Shown here in pieces: positions 28,421 through 37,785 of a stretch of DNA of 64,000 bases (positions are counted from its first letter, which is position 1; the number at the start of each line of letters is the position of its first letter). The translations under genes were made by a program, and so were the position numbers. Origin of the DNA: Marinobacter sp. SS13-12 (GTDB lineage Bacteria; Pseudomonadota; Gammaproteobacteria; Pseudomonadales; Oleiphilaceae); contig NZ_JASSUA010000004.1 in NCBI RefSeq assembly GCF_030227115.1, positions 62,001 to 126,000 of the forward strand. The letters run 5' to 3'. The notes below the pieces were generated by a model, which saw nothing but the letters and a program-made list of their open reading frames with translations, did not search any database and was not told the origin of the DNA.

Positions 28421-28953
28421 TGTCATTGCCGCGTCTTCTGACCCTGCTTCCCCAAAGGCTCAACCTGAGCCTGTTGGCAACAGCGGCCCTGCTGCTTATT
28501 CTGGTACTCGTCAACCAGCCGCTGCGGACTGGCTCGGCGCCCCAGGGCATCGTCAGCTTCCAGATGGCAGCGACGGCAGACCAGTCCATGGCCATCATCC
28601 GGAGCTGGCGCGAGGGTGGCCTGGTATGGGCCCATGTTTCCCTGTGGCTGGATTTCCTGTTCGTCCCGGCTTACCTGTTCACACTGATTCTTCTGACCAA
28701 CCACCTGACCCGGGACCGACCGGGCGTTCGGGAGCGCAACGTGGCGCGCTGGGTCAAAGCGCTGTTCGTGGCTGCCGGCACCGGTGATATGGCGGAAAAC
28801 ATCCTGCTGCTGAACAACATGGACCCGCCTACGGATATGCTCAGTCTGTCGGCAACCGTGTGCGCGCTGATCAAGTTTACCGGGCTCATGCTGGGCGCGG
28901 CAGGACTGGTGATCATCCGGGCTGCCAGGCGCCACCCGCTGGCCCACGGATAA
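28420..28953 (+). CDS. Hypothetical inner-membrane protein, four predicted TM segments
   Basis: I do not recognise the family. The 177 residues contain hydrophobic segments near residues 17-32 (LSLLATAALLLILVLV), 70-95 (VSLWLDFLFVPAYLFTLILL), 110-125 (LFVAAGTGDMAEN, amphipathic) and 145-165 (VCALIKFTGLMLGAAGLVII). It starts with a TGATG overlap, so it is coupled to hemW as the last gene of the metX operon, and is convergent with trmB. Function unknown. Confidence 0.75.
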   Translation: MSLPRLLTLLPQRLNLSLLATAALLLILVLVNQPLRTGSAPQGIVSFQMAATADQSMAIIRSWREGGLVWAHVSLWLDFLFVPAYLFTLILLTNHLTRDRPGVRERNVARWVKALFVAAGTGDMAENILLLNNMDPPTDMLSLSATVCALIKFTGLMLGAAGLVIIRAARRHPLAHG

Positions 28954-28972
28954 CGCCGCCGGAATCAGACGC

Positions 28973-29689
28973 CTAGTTTGTGCGGTAGAACACCAGGTCA
29001 CAGACCCCGTGTCCCAGGTTTTCACCGCGCTTCTCGAACTTGGTCACCGGACGATCCTCGGGACGCGGGGAATACTGGCCCGGCTCCTGAGTGTTGGCGA
29101 AGCCTTCCGACTCACTCATGATTTCCATCATGTATTCCGCGTAGTTCTCCCAGTCCGTCGCCAGGTGCAGGATACCGCCCACCCGGAGCTTGTGGCGCAG
29201 GCGTTGAACGAAATCATGCTGGATCAGCCGGCGCTTGTGATGCCGCTTCTTGTGCCAGGGATCCGGGAAAAACACCATCACCCGGTCCAGGGCGGCATCG
29301 GGCAGGCACAGGTCAATCACGTCGTTGGCATCGATAGCGTAGATCCGGACGTTCTCCAGCCCCCTGTCTTCAATCTCCTTCAACAGGGCACCCACACCCG
29401 GAAGATGCACCTCGACACCGATAAAGTCCTGCTCCGGCGCCGCTTCCGCCATATCGGCGAGGGATTTGCCCATGCCAAATCCGATCTCAAGATTCAGCAT
29501 ATTGTCCCGGCCGAACACCTGGCGCGGGTCGATCATGCCCTGCTCACGGGTCAGGCCGTACTTGGGCCAGCTGCGCTCGTAGGCCTTCTTCTGGCCTTCG
29601 GTCATTCGCCCCTGACGCAACACGAAACTGCGCACGCCACGGCGTGTGGTAACAGGTGAATCGCCGGAAACATCATCGTGATCGGTCAT
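28973..29689 (-). CDS. trmB: tRNA (guanine-N7)-methyltransferase TrmB
   Basis: It methylates G46 of tRNA with SAM. The 238-residue protein has the SAM-binding [16 protein letters not shown], the [20 protein letters not shown] stretch with the family's catalytic region, and [16 protein letters not shown]. The length is as in E. coli (239). It converges on the metX operon and its own promoter must lie in the 130 bases before comM's end. Confidence 0.96.
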   Translation of the reverse strand: MTDHDDVSGDSPVTTRRGVRSFVLRQGRMTEGQKKAYERSWPKYGLTREQGMIDPRQVFGRDNMLNLEIGFGMGKSLADMAEAAPEQDFIGVEVHLPGVGALLKEIEDRGLENVRIYAIDANDVIDLCLPDAALDRVMVFFPDPWHKKRHHKRRLIQHDFVQRLRHKLRVGGILHLATDWENYAEYMMEIMSESEGFANTQEPGQYSPRPEDRPVTKFEKRGENLGHGVCDLVFYRTN

Positions 29690-29821
29690 CTGACGTCCTC
29701 AACCGCCCTTTCGCGGTGCCTCTTCAATGGGTTATATCGACAGTTTACCAGAGTGACTTGCTGCAGACGCCACTATACAGCCAGGTATTTGTGCCCGTCA
29801 GCCCCTGTTAAGCCCGACCCT

Positions 29822-31345
29822 CTATACCGAGACCTGCGCATTCCTGGTCTGCTGCCGGTCCAGCTTGCGATAGCCCAGAGCCTCCACCAGGTGACCATTG
29901 CCGATACGCTCCTGACCTTCCAGGTCAGCGAGGGTTCGCGCCACCCGAAGAATGCGGTGCAAGGCCCGGGCAGACAGGCCCAGGCGCTCCATCGCCGCGG
30001 ACAACATGGTTTCACCAGCCTGGTCCACCCGGCAGTAGTGGTGTAGCTCACTGCCGCCCAGGGCGCTATTGACCGCACCCCGTTGAACCTGCCGCTGCCG
30101 GGCCTGATTGACACGCTCACGCACCACGGCGCTCGACTCCCCCTCCCCTTCGCGCTGCATCAGCACCTCACCACTTTGCACCGGCACTTCCACATGCAGA
30201 TCGAAGCGGTCCAGCAACGGCCCGGAAATCTTTGCCCGATAGCGGAGCACCTGTTGTGGCGTACACTGGCACTCGATCGAGGGATGCCCCAGGTAACCGC
30301 AGGGGCACGGGTTCATGGCCGCCACCACCTGAAACCGGGCGGGAAAAGTCACCTGCCTCGCGGCACGGCTGATGGCAATCTCGCCGGACTCCATGGGCTC
30401 CCGCAGCACTTCCAGCACCCGGCGCCCAAACTCCGGCAGTTCGTCCAGAAACAATACGCCACGGTGCGCCAGTGAGATTTCACCAGGCCGCGGACTACTG
30501 CCCCCACCCACCATGGCAACGGATGAGGCGGTGTGATGCGGTGACCGGTAAGGTGGCCGGCACCAGTCCTCGTCCTGAACCGGCAACCCGGCCACCGAGT
30601 GGATACTGGCCACCTCCAGGGCGGACTCCGTGGTCAAGGGGGGCAGAATGCCGGGCAGACGGCTGGCGAGCATGCTCTTCCCGGTACCCGGGGGGCCAAA
30701 CATCAGCAGGTTATGCCCGCCCGCCGCCGCTATCTCCAGCGCCCTGCGCGGAACGTTCTGGCCCCGGACATCGGCCAGGTCCGGACCGGGCCTGGCACTC
30801 TGCTCTGCCACTGCAGCCGGAACCGGAGAAATACGGGCCCGATCACACAGGTGCTCACACACTGTCAGCAGATGGGCTGCTGGCAACACGTCGTCCTGGC
30901 TGGCAAGCGCGGCTTCGGCGGCATTGGCCTGGGGAATCAGCAACTGGCGTCCTTCTTTACGGGCCGCCAACACGGCAGGGAGCACCCCCTTCAGGGGGCG
31001 CAGCGCACCATCAAGGGACAACTCGCCCACACACTCGTATGTCGCAAGGCTTTCCGCCGGAATCTGTCCGGAAGCGGCGAGGATGCCCAGGGCAATGGGG
31101 AGGTCGAAGCGGCCACCCTCCTTGGGCAAATCAGCGGGAGCCAGGTTGATTGTGATTCTGCGGGCGGGAAAGTCGAAGCCGGCATTGAGCAACGCGCTAC
31201 GGACACGCTCCCTGCTTTCACGAACGCCGGTTTCCGGCAGCCCGACAATGGAAAGTGCCGGCAGGCCGCCGGACAGGTGGACTTCAACAGTAACGGATGG
31301 CGCGGATACGCCAATGCTGGCGCGGGTATGGACGACGGCAAACAT
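29822..31345 (-). CDS. comM: YifB/ComM family Mg-chelatase-like AAA+ ATPase
   Basis: ComM is a hexameric branch-migration helicase that helps integrate foreign DNA during natural transformation. The 507-residue protein has an N-terminal LonC-like domain (SGGLPALSIVGLPETGVRES, FDLPIALGILAASGQI), the AAA+ Walker A GPPGTGKSMLASRLPGI, Walker B GVLFLDELPEFGR, and the cysteine cluster MNPCPCGYLGHPSIECQCTP. It also has a C-terminal Mg-chelatase domain ending LGYRKLDRQQ. It starts 59 bases after ubiK on the same strand. Type IV pilus genes pilT/pilU are also in this window, but no other competence genes are. Confidence 0.95.
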   Translation of the reverse strand: MFAVVHTRASIGVSAPSVTVEVHLSGGLPALSIVGLPETGVRESRERVRSALLNAGFDFPARRITINLAPADLPKEGGRFDLPIALGILAASGQIPAESLATYECVGELSLDGALRPLKGVLPAVLAARKEGRQLLIPQANAAEAALASQDDVLPAAHLLTVCEHLCDRARISPVPAAVAEQSARPGPDLADVRGQNVPRRALEIAAAGGHNLLMFGPPGTGKSMLASRLPGILPPLTTESALEVASIHSVAGLPVQDEDWCRPPYRSPHHTASSVAMVGGGSSPRPGEISLAHRGVLFLDELPEFGRRVLEVLREPMESGEIAISRAARQVTFPARFQVVAAMNPCPCGYLGHPSIECQCTPQQVLRYRAKISGPLLDRFDLHVEVPVQSGEVLMQREGEGESSAVVRERVNQARQRQVQRGAVNSALGGSELHHYCRVDQAGETMLSAAMERLGLSARALHRILRVARTLADLEGQERIGNGHLVEALGYRKLDRQQTRNAQVSV

Positions 31346-31404
31346 GACAACCTTCCATGGTTATGGGTATTGGCGGCTCAGCCGCCTGACGGGCTTCCTG
31401 CCTG

Positions 31405-31659
31405 TCAGCTGTTCGGGGGCTGCTGCTCCAGCTCGGCCACACGCTTTTCCAGCGCCTCGACCTTTTCACGGGTTTTCATCAGGACCGCCTGCTGGGCATC
31501 AAATTCGTCACGGGTTACCAGCTCAAGGCGCGACAGCACGGTCATTACCGTCGCCCGGGCCTGGGCTTCGAAGTCCTCACGGGCGGCACGGGCCATATCG
31601 GGAACAAACTGGCCGAACTGACCCTGAAGCTGGGTAAAGAAATCCTGTGGACCTTTCAC
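31405..31659 (-). CDS. ubiK: Ubiquinone biosynthesis accessory factor UbiK
   Basis: UbiK (YqiC, BMFP family) partners UbiJ in ubiquinone synthesis under aerobic conditions. The 84-residue protein begins with GTG (31659) after AGG at a suitable spacing, has the MKGPQDFFTQLQGQFGQFVP start of the family and ends in a coiled coil (LMKTREKVEALEKRVAELEQ). Upstream lies the 411-base regulatory gap before glnK. Confidence 0.9.
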   Translation of the reverse strand: MKGPQDFFTQLQGQFGQFVPDMARAAREDFEAQARATVMTVLSRLELVTRDEFDAQQAVLMKTREKVEALEKRVAELEQQPPNS

Positions 31660-31819
31660 AAATCACCTCGCTGGCTTGAACACTTATAAGCTCTGTTGAA
31701 CTCTCCAGAACCCGTCCGGAACTGGCACCGGTACGAAGGTCGGAAGTGTAACACATTGCCTGCCCTGCCATACTGTACCCTATCGGCAGTATAATGCCGC
31801 TGAGGCAGCTTTTAATGAT

Positions 31820-31879
31820 TGCACCTGACTTGTGCATCATTATGGTTCGCTTCCGACAGGCCAGCCCCGAAATGGTGCA
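31820..31879 (+). promoter_or_regulatory. Pair of NtrC-like binding sites upstream of glnK
   Basis: TGCACCTGACTTGTGCA (31820-31836) matches the NtrC dyad TGCACC-N5-GGTGCA with one mismatch. The second site (31863-31879, AGCCCCGAAATGGTGCA) has a perfect right half-site TGGTGCA and a weaker left half. They lie about 65-125 bases upstream of the sigma-54 promoter, a normal enhancer position. These sites and the promoter explain most of the 31660-32070 gap, which holds no gene that I can see. Confidence 0.6.
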
Positions 31880-31943
31880 GCCTGACGGTCCATTTTGGAT
31901 CAGCATATACTCAAGATACTGATATTATTGTTATTTTTTGCGT

Positions 31944-31959
31944 TGGCACACACGATGCT
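31944..31959 (+). promoter_or_regulatory. Sigma-54 (RpoN) promoter of glnK-amtB
   Basis: TGGCACACACGATGCT keeps the invariant GG (-24) and GC (-12) ten bases apart and matches the consensus TGGCACGNNNNTTGCT at most other defined positions. It is about 112 bases upstream of the glnK start. Together with the upstream NtrC-like sites it predicts nitrogen-limitation control. Confidence 0.8.
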
Positions 31960-32046
31960 AAAAGCCTTGTACGCAATCCGCACAATTGGTGTGCGAGGTG
32001 GCAGCATCCCGACCTCAACAACGGACCGAAGAGTTCCAGGCGTTGA

Positions 32047-32409
<363 letters not shown>

Positions 32410-32481
32410 TTACAGCCTGATCAACCAGACAGCCAACGCAAAAAACTTATAACCTGAAAAGCCTCGTGCGGAGGGCTTCAC

Positions 32482-33762
32482 ATGGAAAGCAATCTTAATT
32501 ATATCTTTGAACTCCAGTATGCGCTGGATACCTTTTACTTCCTGATTTGCGGTGCCCTGGTCATGTGGATGGCCGCGGGTTTCTCGATGCTCGAGGCAGG
32601 CCTGGTGCGTGCCAAGAACACCACTGAAATCCTGACCAAGAACGTCTCCCTGTTTGCAGTAGCCTGTACCATGTATCTGATCGTCGGCTACGACATCATG
32701 TACGATGGCGGACTCTTCCTCAGTGGCGTTACCACTGTCGCGCAAATGGACGACGCGGCCATTGCCGGAGTCCTTGCAGCTTCCAATGAAGCCGGTTTCG
32801 GCGAGATGGGTGAATACGCAGGCGCTTCGGACTTCTTCTTCCAGGTGGTTTTTGTTGCCACAGCCATGTCCATTGTTTCCGGTGCCGTCGCTGAGCGCAT
32901 GAAGCTCTGGGCCTTCCTGGCATTCGCCGTGGTTATGTGCGGCTTTATCTACCCGATGCAGGGTTCCTGGACCTGGAACGGCGATGCTGTTTTCGGCATC
33001 TACGAGCTCAGCTACAGCGATTACGCCGGCTCCGGTATCGTGCACATGGCTGGTGCTGCTGCTGCCCTGGCTGGTGTTCTGCTGCTGGGCCCCCGTCAAG
33101 GCAAATACGGCTCAAAGGGCCAGATCAATGCCTTCCCGGGCGCAAACCTGCCGCTGGCAACTCTCGGTACCTTTATCCTGTGGATGGGCTGGTTCGGCTT
33201 TAACGGCGGCTCTACCCTGAAGCTGGGTGGTATCGGTGTGGCCAACGAGGTTGCCAACGTGTTCCTGAACACCAACGCAGCGGCAGCCGGCGGCCTGATC
33301 GGCGCACTGATCGTCGCCCGCATCATGTTCGGCAAGGCTGACCTGACCATGGCCCTGAACGGTGCCCTGGCCGGTCTGGTAGCCATCACGGCTGAGCCTG
33401 CTGATCCTTCGCCCCTGCTGGCGACCATCATCGGCGCTATCGGCGGCATCGTTGTGGTGTTCTCGATTGTCACACTCGACAAGATGCGTATTGATGATCC
33501 GGTCGGTGCTATCTCGGTGCACGGTGTGGTTGGCATCTGGGGTATCTTCGCGGTGCTGTTGTCCGACGCGGATGCGACCTTTATGGGTCAGCTGGTCGGA
33601 CTGCTCACCATCTTCGTCTGGGTCTTCGGCACCAGCCTGATTGTCTGGGGCATCCTCAAGGCGGTCATGGGTATCCGGGTTACCGAAGAGGAAGAGTACG
33701 AAGGCGTGGATCTGTCCGAGTGCGGCATGGAAGCCTATCCGGAGTTTGTCAGCAGCAAGTAA
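32482..33762 (+). CDS. amtB: Ammonium transporter AmtB
   Basis: A trimeric inner-membrane channel for ammonia/ammonium. The 426-residue protein has about 11 hydrophobic segments. The conserved twin histidines of the pore are His188 (SGIVHMAGAAAAL) and His347 (ISVHGVVGIWGI). The signature stretch FSMLEAGLVRAKNT and the NGALAGLVAITAEPA segment are intact. There is no obvious signal peptide, and the start MESNLNYIFELQYALDTFYF is a little longer on the N-terminal side than E. coli's mature protein. A bidirectional terminator follows. Confidence 0.97.
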   Translation: MESNLNYIFELQYALDTFYFLICGALVMWMAAGFSMLEAGLVRAKNTTEILTKNVSLFAVACTMYLIVGYDIMYDGGLFLSGVTTVAQMDDAAIAGVLAASNEAGFGEMGEYAGASDFFFQVVFVATAMSIVSGAVAERMKLWAFLAFAVVMCGFIYPMQGSWTWNGDAVFGIYELSYSDYAGSGIVHMAGAAAALAGVLLLGPRQGKYGSKGQINAFPGANLPLATLGTFILWMGWFGFNGGSTLKLGGIGVANEVANVFLNTNAAAAGGLIGALIVARIMFGKADLTMALNGALAGLVAITAEPADPSPLLATIIGAIGGIVVVFSIVTLDKMRIDDPVGAISVHGVVGIWGIFAVLLSDADATFMGQLVGLLTIFVWVFGTSLIVWGILKAVMGIRVTEEEEYEGVDLSECGMEAYPEFVSSK

Positions 33763-33781
33763 TATTGGCTGACACTGGATC

Positions 33782-33814
33782 AAAAGAGGGGCGCCTGCGG
33801 GCGCCCCTCTTTTT
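33782..33814. terminator. Terminator after amtB
   Basis: AGAGGGGCGCC (33785-33795) pairs with GGCGCCCCTCT (33800-33810) around a TGCG loop, with A4 before and T5 after, so it works in both directions. It ends glnK-amtB and may also stop transcription from the speE side. Confidence 0.92.
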
Positions 33815-33844
33815 GGTTCGGAGTTAACGGTTCTTGGAGGTGAC

Positions 33845-33946
33845 GGAAGCGGGCAGGGCCTTCCGGGATACGCGGTGAATACGTCCCTGTACGCTCGACA
33901 AAAACATCCATGTTTTTGACGATCCCGGAAGGCCCTGCCCGCTTCC
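33845..33946. repeat. Large cloverleaf-like palindrome, copy C
   Basis: The arms 33845-33869 and 33922-33946 are 25 bases and perfectly complementary (GGAAGCGGGCAGGGCCTTCC...). The 52-base core has GGTGAATACGTCCCTGTACG, then CTCGACAAAAACATCCATG and TTTTTGACG, nearly identical to copy B. An extra GAGGT / AACCTC match outside the arms may extend the stem. It lies between the amtB terminator and speE, next to copy 2 of the short palindrome. Confidence 0.9.
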
Positions 33947-33984
33947 TCGCCAACCTCGGAGTTTACCTCCCGTAGTTGGTCCTC

Positions 33985-34018
33985 GTAGGTCGGATTAGGC
34001 GAAGCCGTAATCCGACAA
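33985..34018. repeat. Short palindromic repeat, copy 2
   Basis: GTAGGTCGGATTAGGCGAAG followed by CCGTAATCCGACAA: an inverted repeat (TCGGATTA / TAATCCGA) around GGCGAAGCC. It is the reverse-oriented relative of 8371-8424 without the insertion. It ends about 20 bases from the speE stop codon. Confidence 0.8.
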
Positions 34019-34037
34019 CCCCACTCCCAGCTAACGC

Positions 34038-34919
34038 TTACCTTTCGCTCGACATAACCTCATCTTCCAACACATCCACCATAAACTGGGGCAAAGCCAA
34101 CGCCCCCCGATGGATATCAGCGTTGTAATAACGAGTCACAAACGGCCGCTGATCGGCATCTTCTTCACGGAAGTACACAACAGGCTTCTCCTTCCCCGCC
34201 ATGGTGCAACTCCACCACCCGGTGGGATACACCGGCTGCGGGAACGGCAGGGTACGCACATGGTCGAACCCGGCCTTTTTCATGTCATCGTGGATGGTCT
34301 TGATGATGGTGTTGGTATGCAGCAGCGGCGACTCGCTCTGTTGGACGATGATGCCACCCTCACGCAGCGCAATCATGCAGTCGCGGTAGAAATCCAGCGC
34401 GAACAGGCCCTCGGCAGGGCCTACCGGGTCGGTGCTGTCGATGATAATGACATCGAGGCTTTCAGGCACCGCGTCACGAATCCACTGGATGCCGTCACCG
34501 AAGAAGAAGTTGGCGCGGGGGTCGGTGTTGGATTCGCACAGTTCGGGGAAGTACTGTTCCGAAAGGCGGGTGACGCGCTCGTCGATTTCCACCTGCCAGG
34601 CTTCTTCCACACCCGGGTGTTTAAGGACTTCTTTAAGAGTGCCGCAGTCACCACCGCCGACGATAACGACCTTCTTCGGGTCCTTGTGGGTGAACAGGGC
34701 CGGATGGGTCATCATTTCGTGGTACAGAAAGTTGTCACGGCTGGTCAGCATCACGCAGCCGTCCAGCACCATCAGGTTGCCGAAGGTTTCGGTTTCCCAG
34801 ATTTCCAGCTTCTGGAATTCGGTCTGTTCTTCGTGCAGCTTCTTCTTTACCTGCAGGGAAAATGCGGTTCCCTGGTCCTGGAATACCTCGGTAAACCAGC
34901 CGTCGTTCAGTGCAGTCAT
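34038..34919 (-). CDS. speE: Spermidine synthase
   Basis: It transfers aminopropyl from decarboxylated SAM to putrescine. The 293-residue protein has GYFQVLDGCV-like LMVLDGCVMLTSRDNFLYHE, the SAM-binding VVIVGGGDCGTLKEVLKHPG, and the active-site segment DVIIIDSTDPVGPAEGLF. PTGWWSCTMAGK follows in the C-terminal part. It is divergent from the arginine decarboxylase gene speA, so polyamine synthesis genes are grouped: arginine to agmatine (speA) and putrescine to spermidine (speE). An AdoMet decarboxylase gene is not in the window. Confidence 0.97.
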   Translation of the reverse strand: MTALNDGWFTEVFQDQGTAFSLQVKKKLHEEQTEFQKLEIWETETFGNLMVLDGCVMLTSRDNFLYHEMMTHPALFTHKDPKKVVIVGGGDCGTLKEVLKHPGVEEAWQVEIDERVTRLSEQYFPELCESNTDPRANFFFGDGIQWIRDAVPESLDVIIIDSTDPVGPAEGLFALDFYRDCMIALREGGIIVQQSESPLLHTNTIIKTIHDDMKKAGFDHVRTLPFPQPVYPTGWWSCTMAGKEKPVVYFREEDADQRPFVTRYYNADIHRGALALPQFMVDVLEDEVMSSER

Positions 34920-35117
34920 TTCGTGTCTCCGGAGTTACTTGTCGAGCCTGTTCGTATTGAGGGTATTGTAGGTGGGGAGTTGCCACACCTAAAGGACTAT
35001 CATCGCGTCGGGCCATGGTTTTTCCCGCGCGGTTCTTTCAGCAGGCCGGTGGAATCCATACAATGACGGCCATAAGCCGGCACCGTGCCGGCTCCGGATT
35101 CAGCACAGGACAGCTCC

Positions 35118-37028
35118 ATGAGTGAACCGACCGGCAGTGCCGCCCACGAGGTGTACAACATCGCCCACTGGAGTGATGGTTATATCGATGTGAATGCCCG
35201 CGGTGAGGTGCTGATCCGGCCGGACCGGGGCCAAAGTGGTGAGGACATCAACCTGCCCGACCTGACCCGCTCACTGGTCAGCAACGGGGTGCAATTGCCG
35301 GTGCTGATCCGTTTCACCGACATCCTCCACGACCGGGTCAACAAGCTGTGTGGTGCCTTCAACAAAGTGGCGCAGGAACAGGGCTACCAGGGCGCTTACA
35401 CGGCCGTCTATCCCATCAAGGTGAACCAGCAGCGGCGAGTGGTCGAGGAACTGCTATGTGCAGAGCCGGCTGCCAGGGATAACCAGATCGGTCTTGAAGC
35501 GGGCAGCAAGCCGGAACTGATGGCGGTTCTGGCGTTATCTCAGCAGCCCGGGTCGGTCATCGTCTGCAACGGGTACAAGGACCGGGAATACATCCGTCTG
35601 GCACTGATCGGACAAAAGCTGGGACACCGGGTGTTTATCGTGGTGGAGAAACAGTCCGAGCTGCCGCTGATTCTGGAGCAGGCCCGCCGTCTCGGAGTGA
35701 CACCGTTGATTGGTGTTCGTGCACGACTGGCCACCATCGGAAAGGGGAACTGGCAGAATACCGGCGGGGAAAAGTCGAAATTCGGTCTTTCCGCCAGCCA
35801 GGTGCTGGATGTGGTTGAAACACTGCGCGGAGCCGGAGCTTTGGGATCCCTGCAGTTGCTGCATTTCCACCTGGGTTCGCAGATTGCCAACATCCGCGAC
35901 ATCCAGACCGGGCTGCGGGAATGTGCGCGCTTCTACAGCGAATTGCGCCAGATGGGTGCGCCGGTTGGCACGGTGGATATCGGCGGGGGCCTTGGTGTGG
36001 ATTATGAAGGCACCCGGTCCCGCAGCAGTTGCTCCATGAACTACAGCGTGCAGGAGTATGCCTACAACGTGATCCATATACTGCAGTCGGAGTGCGACCG
36101 GGCTGGCATCCCCCATCCCAACCTGATCAGCGAATCGGGCCGGGCGTTGACGGCTCACCATTCGGTGCTGGTCACCAACGTGATTGACCGCGAGGTGCCC
36201 GACAAGCGCAGGCCGGAGCAACCGGTCAGTGATGCTCCGGCGCCGCTTCAGGACCTGTGGCGGGATCTGGAGAGCCTTCAGGATGCACGCTCCCCCCGCT
36301 CGCTGGCGGAGATTTACCACGACGTACTCCATGCCATGGCGGACGTCCACACGCAGTTTGCTCATGGTCTGTTGTCGTTGGCCGATCGCGCCAGGGCAGA
36401 AACGCTCTACACCACCTGTTGCCGGGCACTCCGGAACCAGCTGAACTCCGATAATCGCGCGCACCGGGAGATTATTGATGAGCTCAATGAGAAATTGGCG
36501 GAGAAGCTGTTTGTGAACTTCTCACTGTTCCAGTCGCTGCCGGATGTCTGGGGCATCGACCAGATTTTCCCGATCATGCCCATCAACGGGCTCAATCGCC
36601 CCCTGACCCGGCGTGCGGTTATCCAGGACATTACCTGTGACTCCGACGGGCGCATCGACCGCTACGTGGACGGCCAGGGTATTGAAACTACCTTCCCGCT
36701 ACCGGAAGAGACGCCGGAGGAACCCATGCTGATGGGCTTTTTCATGACCGGTGCCTACCAGGAAATCCTCGGCGACATGCACAACCTGTTCGGCGACACC
36801 CACTCGGTGGATGTGCGACGCAACGCCGGCGGCGGCCACACCGTGAGCGAGCCGATCCACGGCGATACCGTGGCCAGGGTACTGCAGTACGTTAACTTTG
36901 AACCCGCTGCCCTGCTGCGGGCCTATCAGCAGAAGTTTGCCGCCAGCGGGCTGCCGGATGACGAACAGGCCAGCCTGCTGGAAGAGCTTGGCAGCGGTCT
37001 TGAGGGCTACACCTACCTGGAGGAATAA
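35118..37028 (+). CDS. speA: Biosynthetic arginine decarboxylase
   Basis: PLP- and Mg-dependent decarboxylation of arginine to agmatine, the first step to putrescine. From the ATG at 35118 the product is 636 residues (E. coli 658). The PLP lysine is Lys101 (YTAVYPIKVNQQR); LQLLHFHLGSQI, the TVDIGGGLGVDYEGTRS PLP-phosphate loop, and NLISESGRALTAHHSV are conserved. It is divergent from speE; the 198 bases between probably hold both promoters but I could not pick one with confidence. Confidence 0.97.
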   Translation: MSEPTGSAAHEVYNIAHWSDGYIDVNARGEVLIRPDRGQSGEDINLPDLTRSLVSNGVQLPVLIRFTDILHDRVNKLCGAFNKVAQEQGYQGAYTAVYPIKVNQQRRVVEELLCAEPAARDNQIGLEAGSKPELMAVLALSQQPGSVIVCNGYKDREYIRLALIGQKLGHRVFIVVEKQSELPLILEQARRLGVTPLIGVRARLATIGKGNWQNTGGEKSKFGLSASQVLDVVETLRGAGALGSLQLLHFHLGSQIANIRDIQTGLRECARFYSELRQMGAPVGTVDIGGGLGVDYEGTRSRSSCSMNYSVQEYAYNVIHILQSECDRAGIPHPNLISESGRALTAHHSVLVTNVIDREVPDKRRPEQPVSDAPAPLQDLWRDLESLQDARSPRSLAEIYHDVLHAMADVHTQFAHGLLSLADRARAETLYTTCCRALRNQLNSDNRAHREIIDELNEKLAEKLFVNFSLFQSLPDVWGIDQIFPIMPINGLNRPLTRRAVIQDITCDSDGRIDRYVDGQGIETTFPLPEETPEEPMLMGFFMTGAYQEILGDMHNLFGDTHSVDVRRNAGGGHTVSEPIHGDTVARVLQYVNFEPAALLRAYQQKFAASGLPDDEQASLLEELGSGLEGYTYLEE

Positions 37029-37074
37029 CGGACTCCCGCCAACGAAAAATAATTCACGAAAAACAGACCCGGGC

Positions 37075-37104
37075 TGATCCGGCTGTCTGCCCGCCCCGTA
37101 CATA
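37075..37104 (+). promoter_or_regulatory. Candidate ECF (RpoE/ChrR-type) promoter of the sigma-anti-sigma operon
   Basis: TGATCC (37075-37080), 18 bases, then TACATA (37099-37104). In Rhodobacter RpoE-ChrR systems the autoregulated promoter is TGATCC-N18-TAAGA, so the -35 is exact, the spacing is exact and the -10 is partial. It is about 80 bases upstream of the preferred GTG start. Confidence 0.55.
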
Positions 37105-37185
37105 TCGTGACTGACAAACCCGGGGCGAGTGCATAGAATGATGAACAGAACAATTTCTAATCATGCGACAGTCAAGGAGCGTCCG

Positions 37186-37785
37186 GTGACCACACTGGAT
37201 CAGAAGCCGGCACGGGCCGAGGGCCGCAAGGACCCCTGGAGCCAGATGCTGGAGAAGGTGGGCAAGAACCAGGACCGTCAGGCCTATCATGCCCTGTTCG
37301 AGCATTTTGGCCCGCAGATCAAGTACTACGCCATGGCTAACGGCCTGGCGAGTCATGCCGAAGAGCTGGTCCAGGAAGTGTTCGTGTCCATCTGGCGTCG
37401 TTCGTGTCTCTATGACTGGCGCAAGGCTGCCGCATCCACCTGGATCTTCACCATCGCACGTAATCAGCGCATCGACATGCTGCGCAAGATGAAGCGCACC
37501 AGCGCAGAGATGCCGGTCGAGACCGAAGATCTGTGGCAGATTCCCGGCGAAAACGATGATGAGCCGGTTACATCACTGCATCGCCTGATGTCCGAGCGTC
37601 GGGTGAGAGAATCTCTCAGCCAACTCCCGGAAGAACAGATCACCGTTATTGCCAAGGTTTACATGGAAAGCAAGTCACACCAGATGGTGGCCGACGAGCT
37701 TAATATACCGTTGGGTACCGTAAAAAGCCGGGTTCGCCTGGCATTGAACAAACTGAAAGTGATATTGCAGGACCAGAACGTATGA
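37186..37785 (+). CDS. ECF sigma factor of the RpoE/ChrR type
   Basis: The protein has sigma region 2 (about residues 35-100, FGPQIKYYAMANGLASHAEE, LVQEVFVSIWRRS, AASTWIFTIARNQRIDMLRK) and region 4 (EQITVIAKVYMESKSHQMVA, LNIPLGTVKSRVRLALNKLK), with no region 3, so it is an ECF factor. I chose the GTG at 37186 (200 residues) because AAGGAG lies six bases ahead; ATGs at 37138 and 37141 are alternatives. The chrR-like gene follows with an ATGA overlap, which defines the pair: anti-sigma factor release activates this sigma, in Rhodobacter on singlet oxygen or organic peroxides. Here the signal is inferred. Confidence 0.88.
   Translation: MTTLDQKPARAEGRKDPWSQMLEKVGKNQDRQAYHALFEHFGPQIKYYAMANGLASHAEELVQEVFVSIWRRSCLYDWRKAAASTWIFTIARNQRIDMLRKMKRTSAEMPVETEDLWQIPGENDDEPVTSLHRLMSERRVRESLSQLPEEQITVIAKVYMESKSHQMVADELNIPLGTVKSRVRLALNKLKVILQDQNV

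Noticed and set aside
33845..33946. Palindrome C read as an intrinsic terminator
   Set aside because: The arms are far longer than a terminator needs, no T run follows on either strand, and a proper terminator already lies at 33782-33814.
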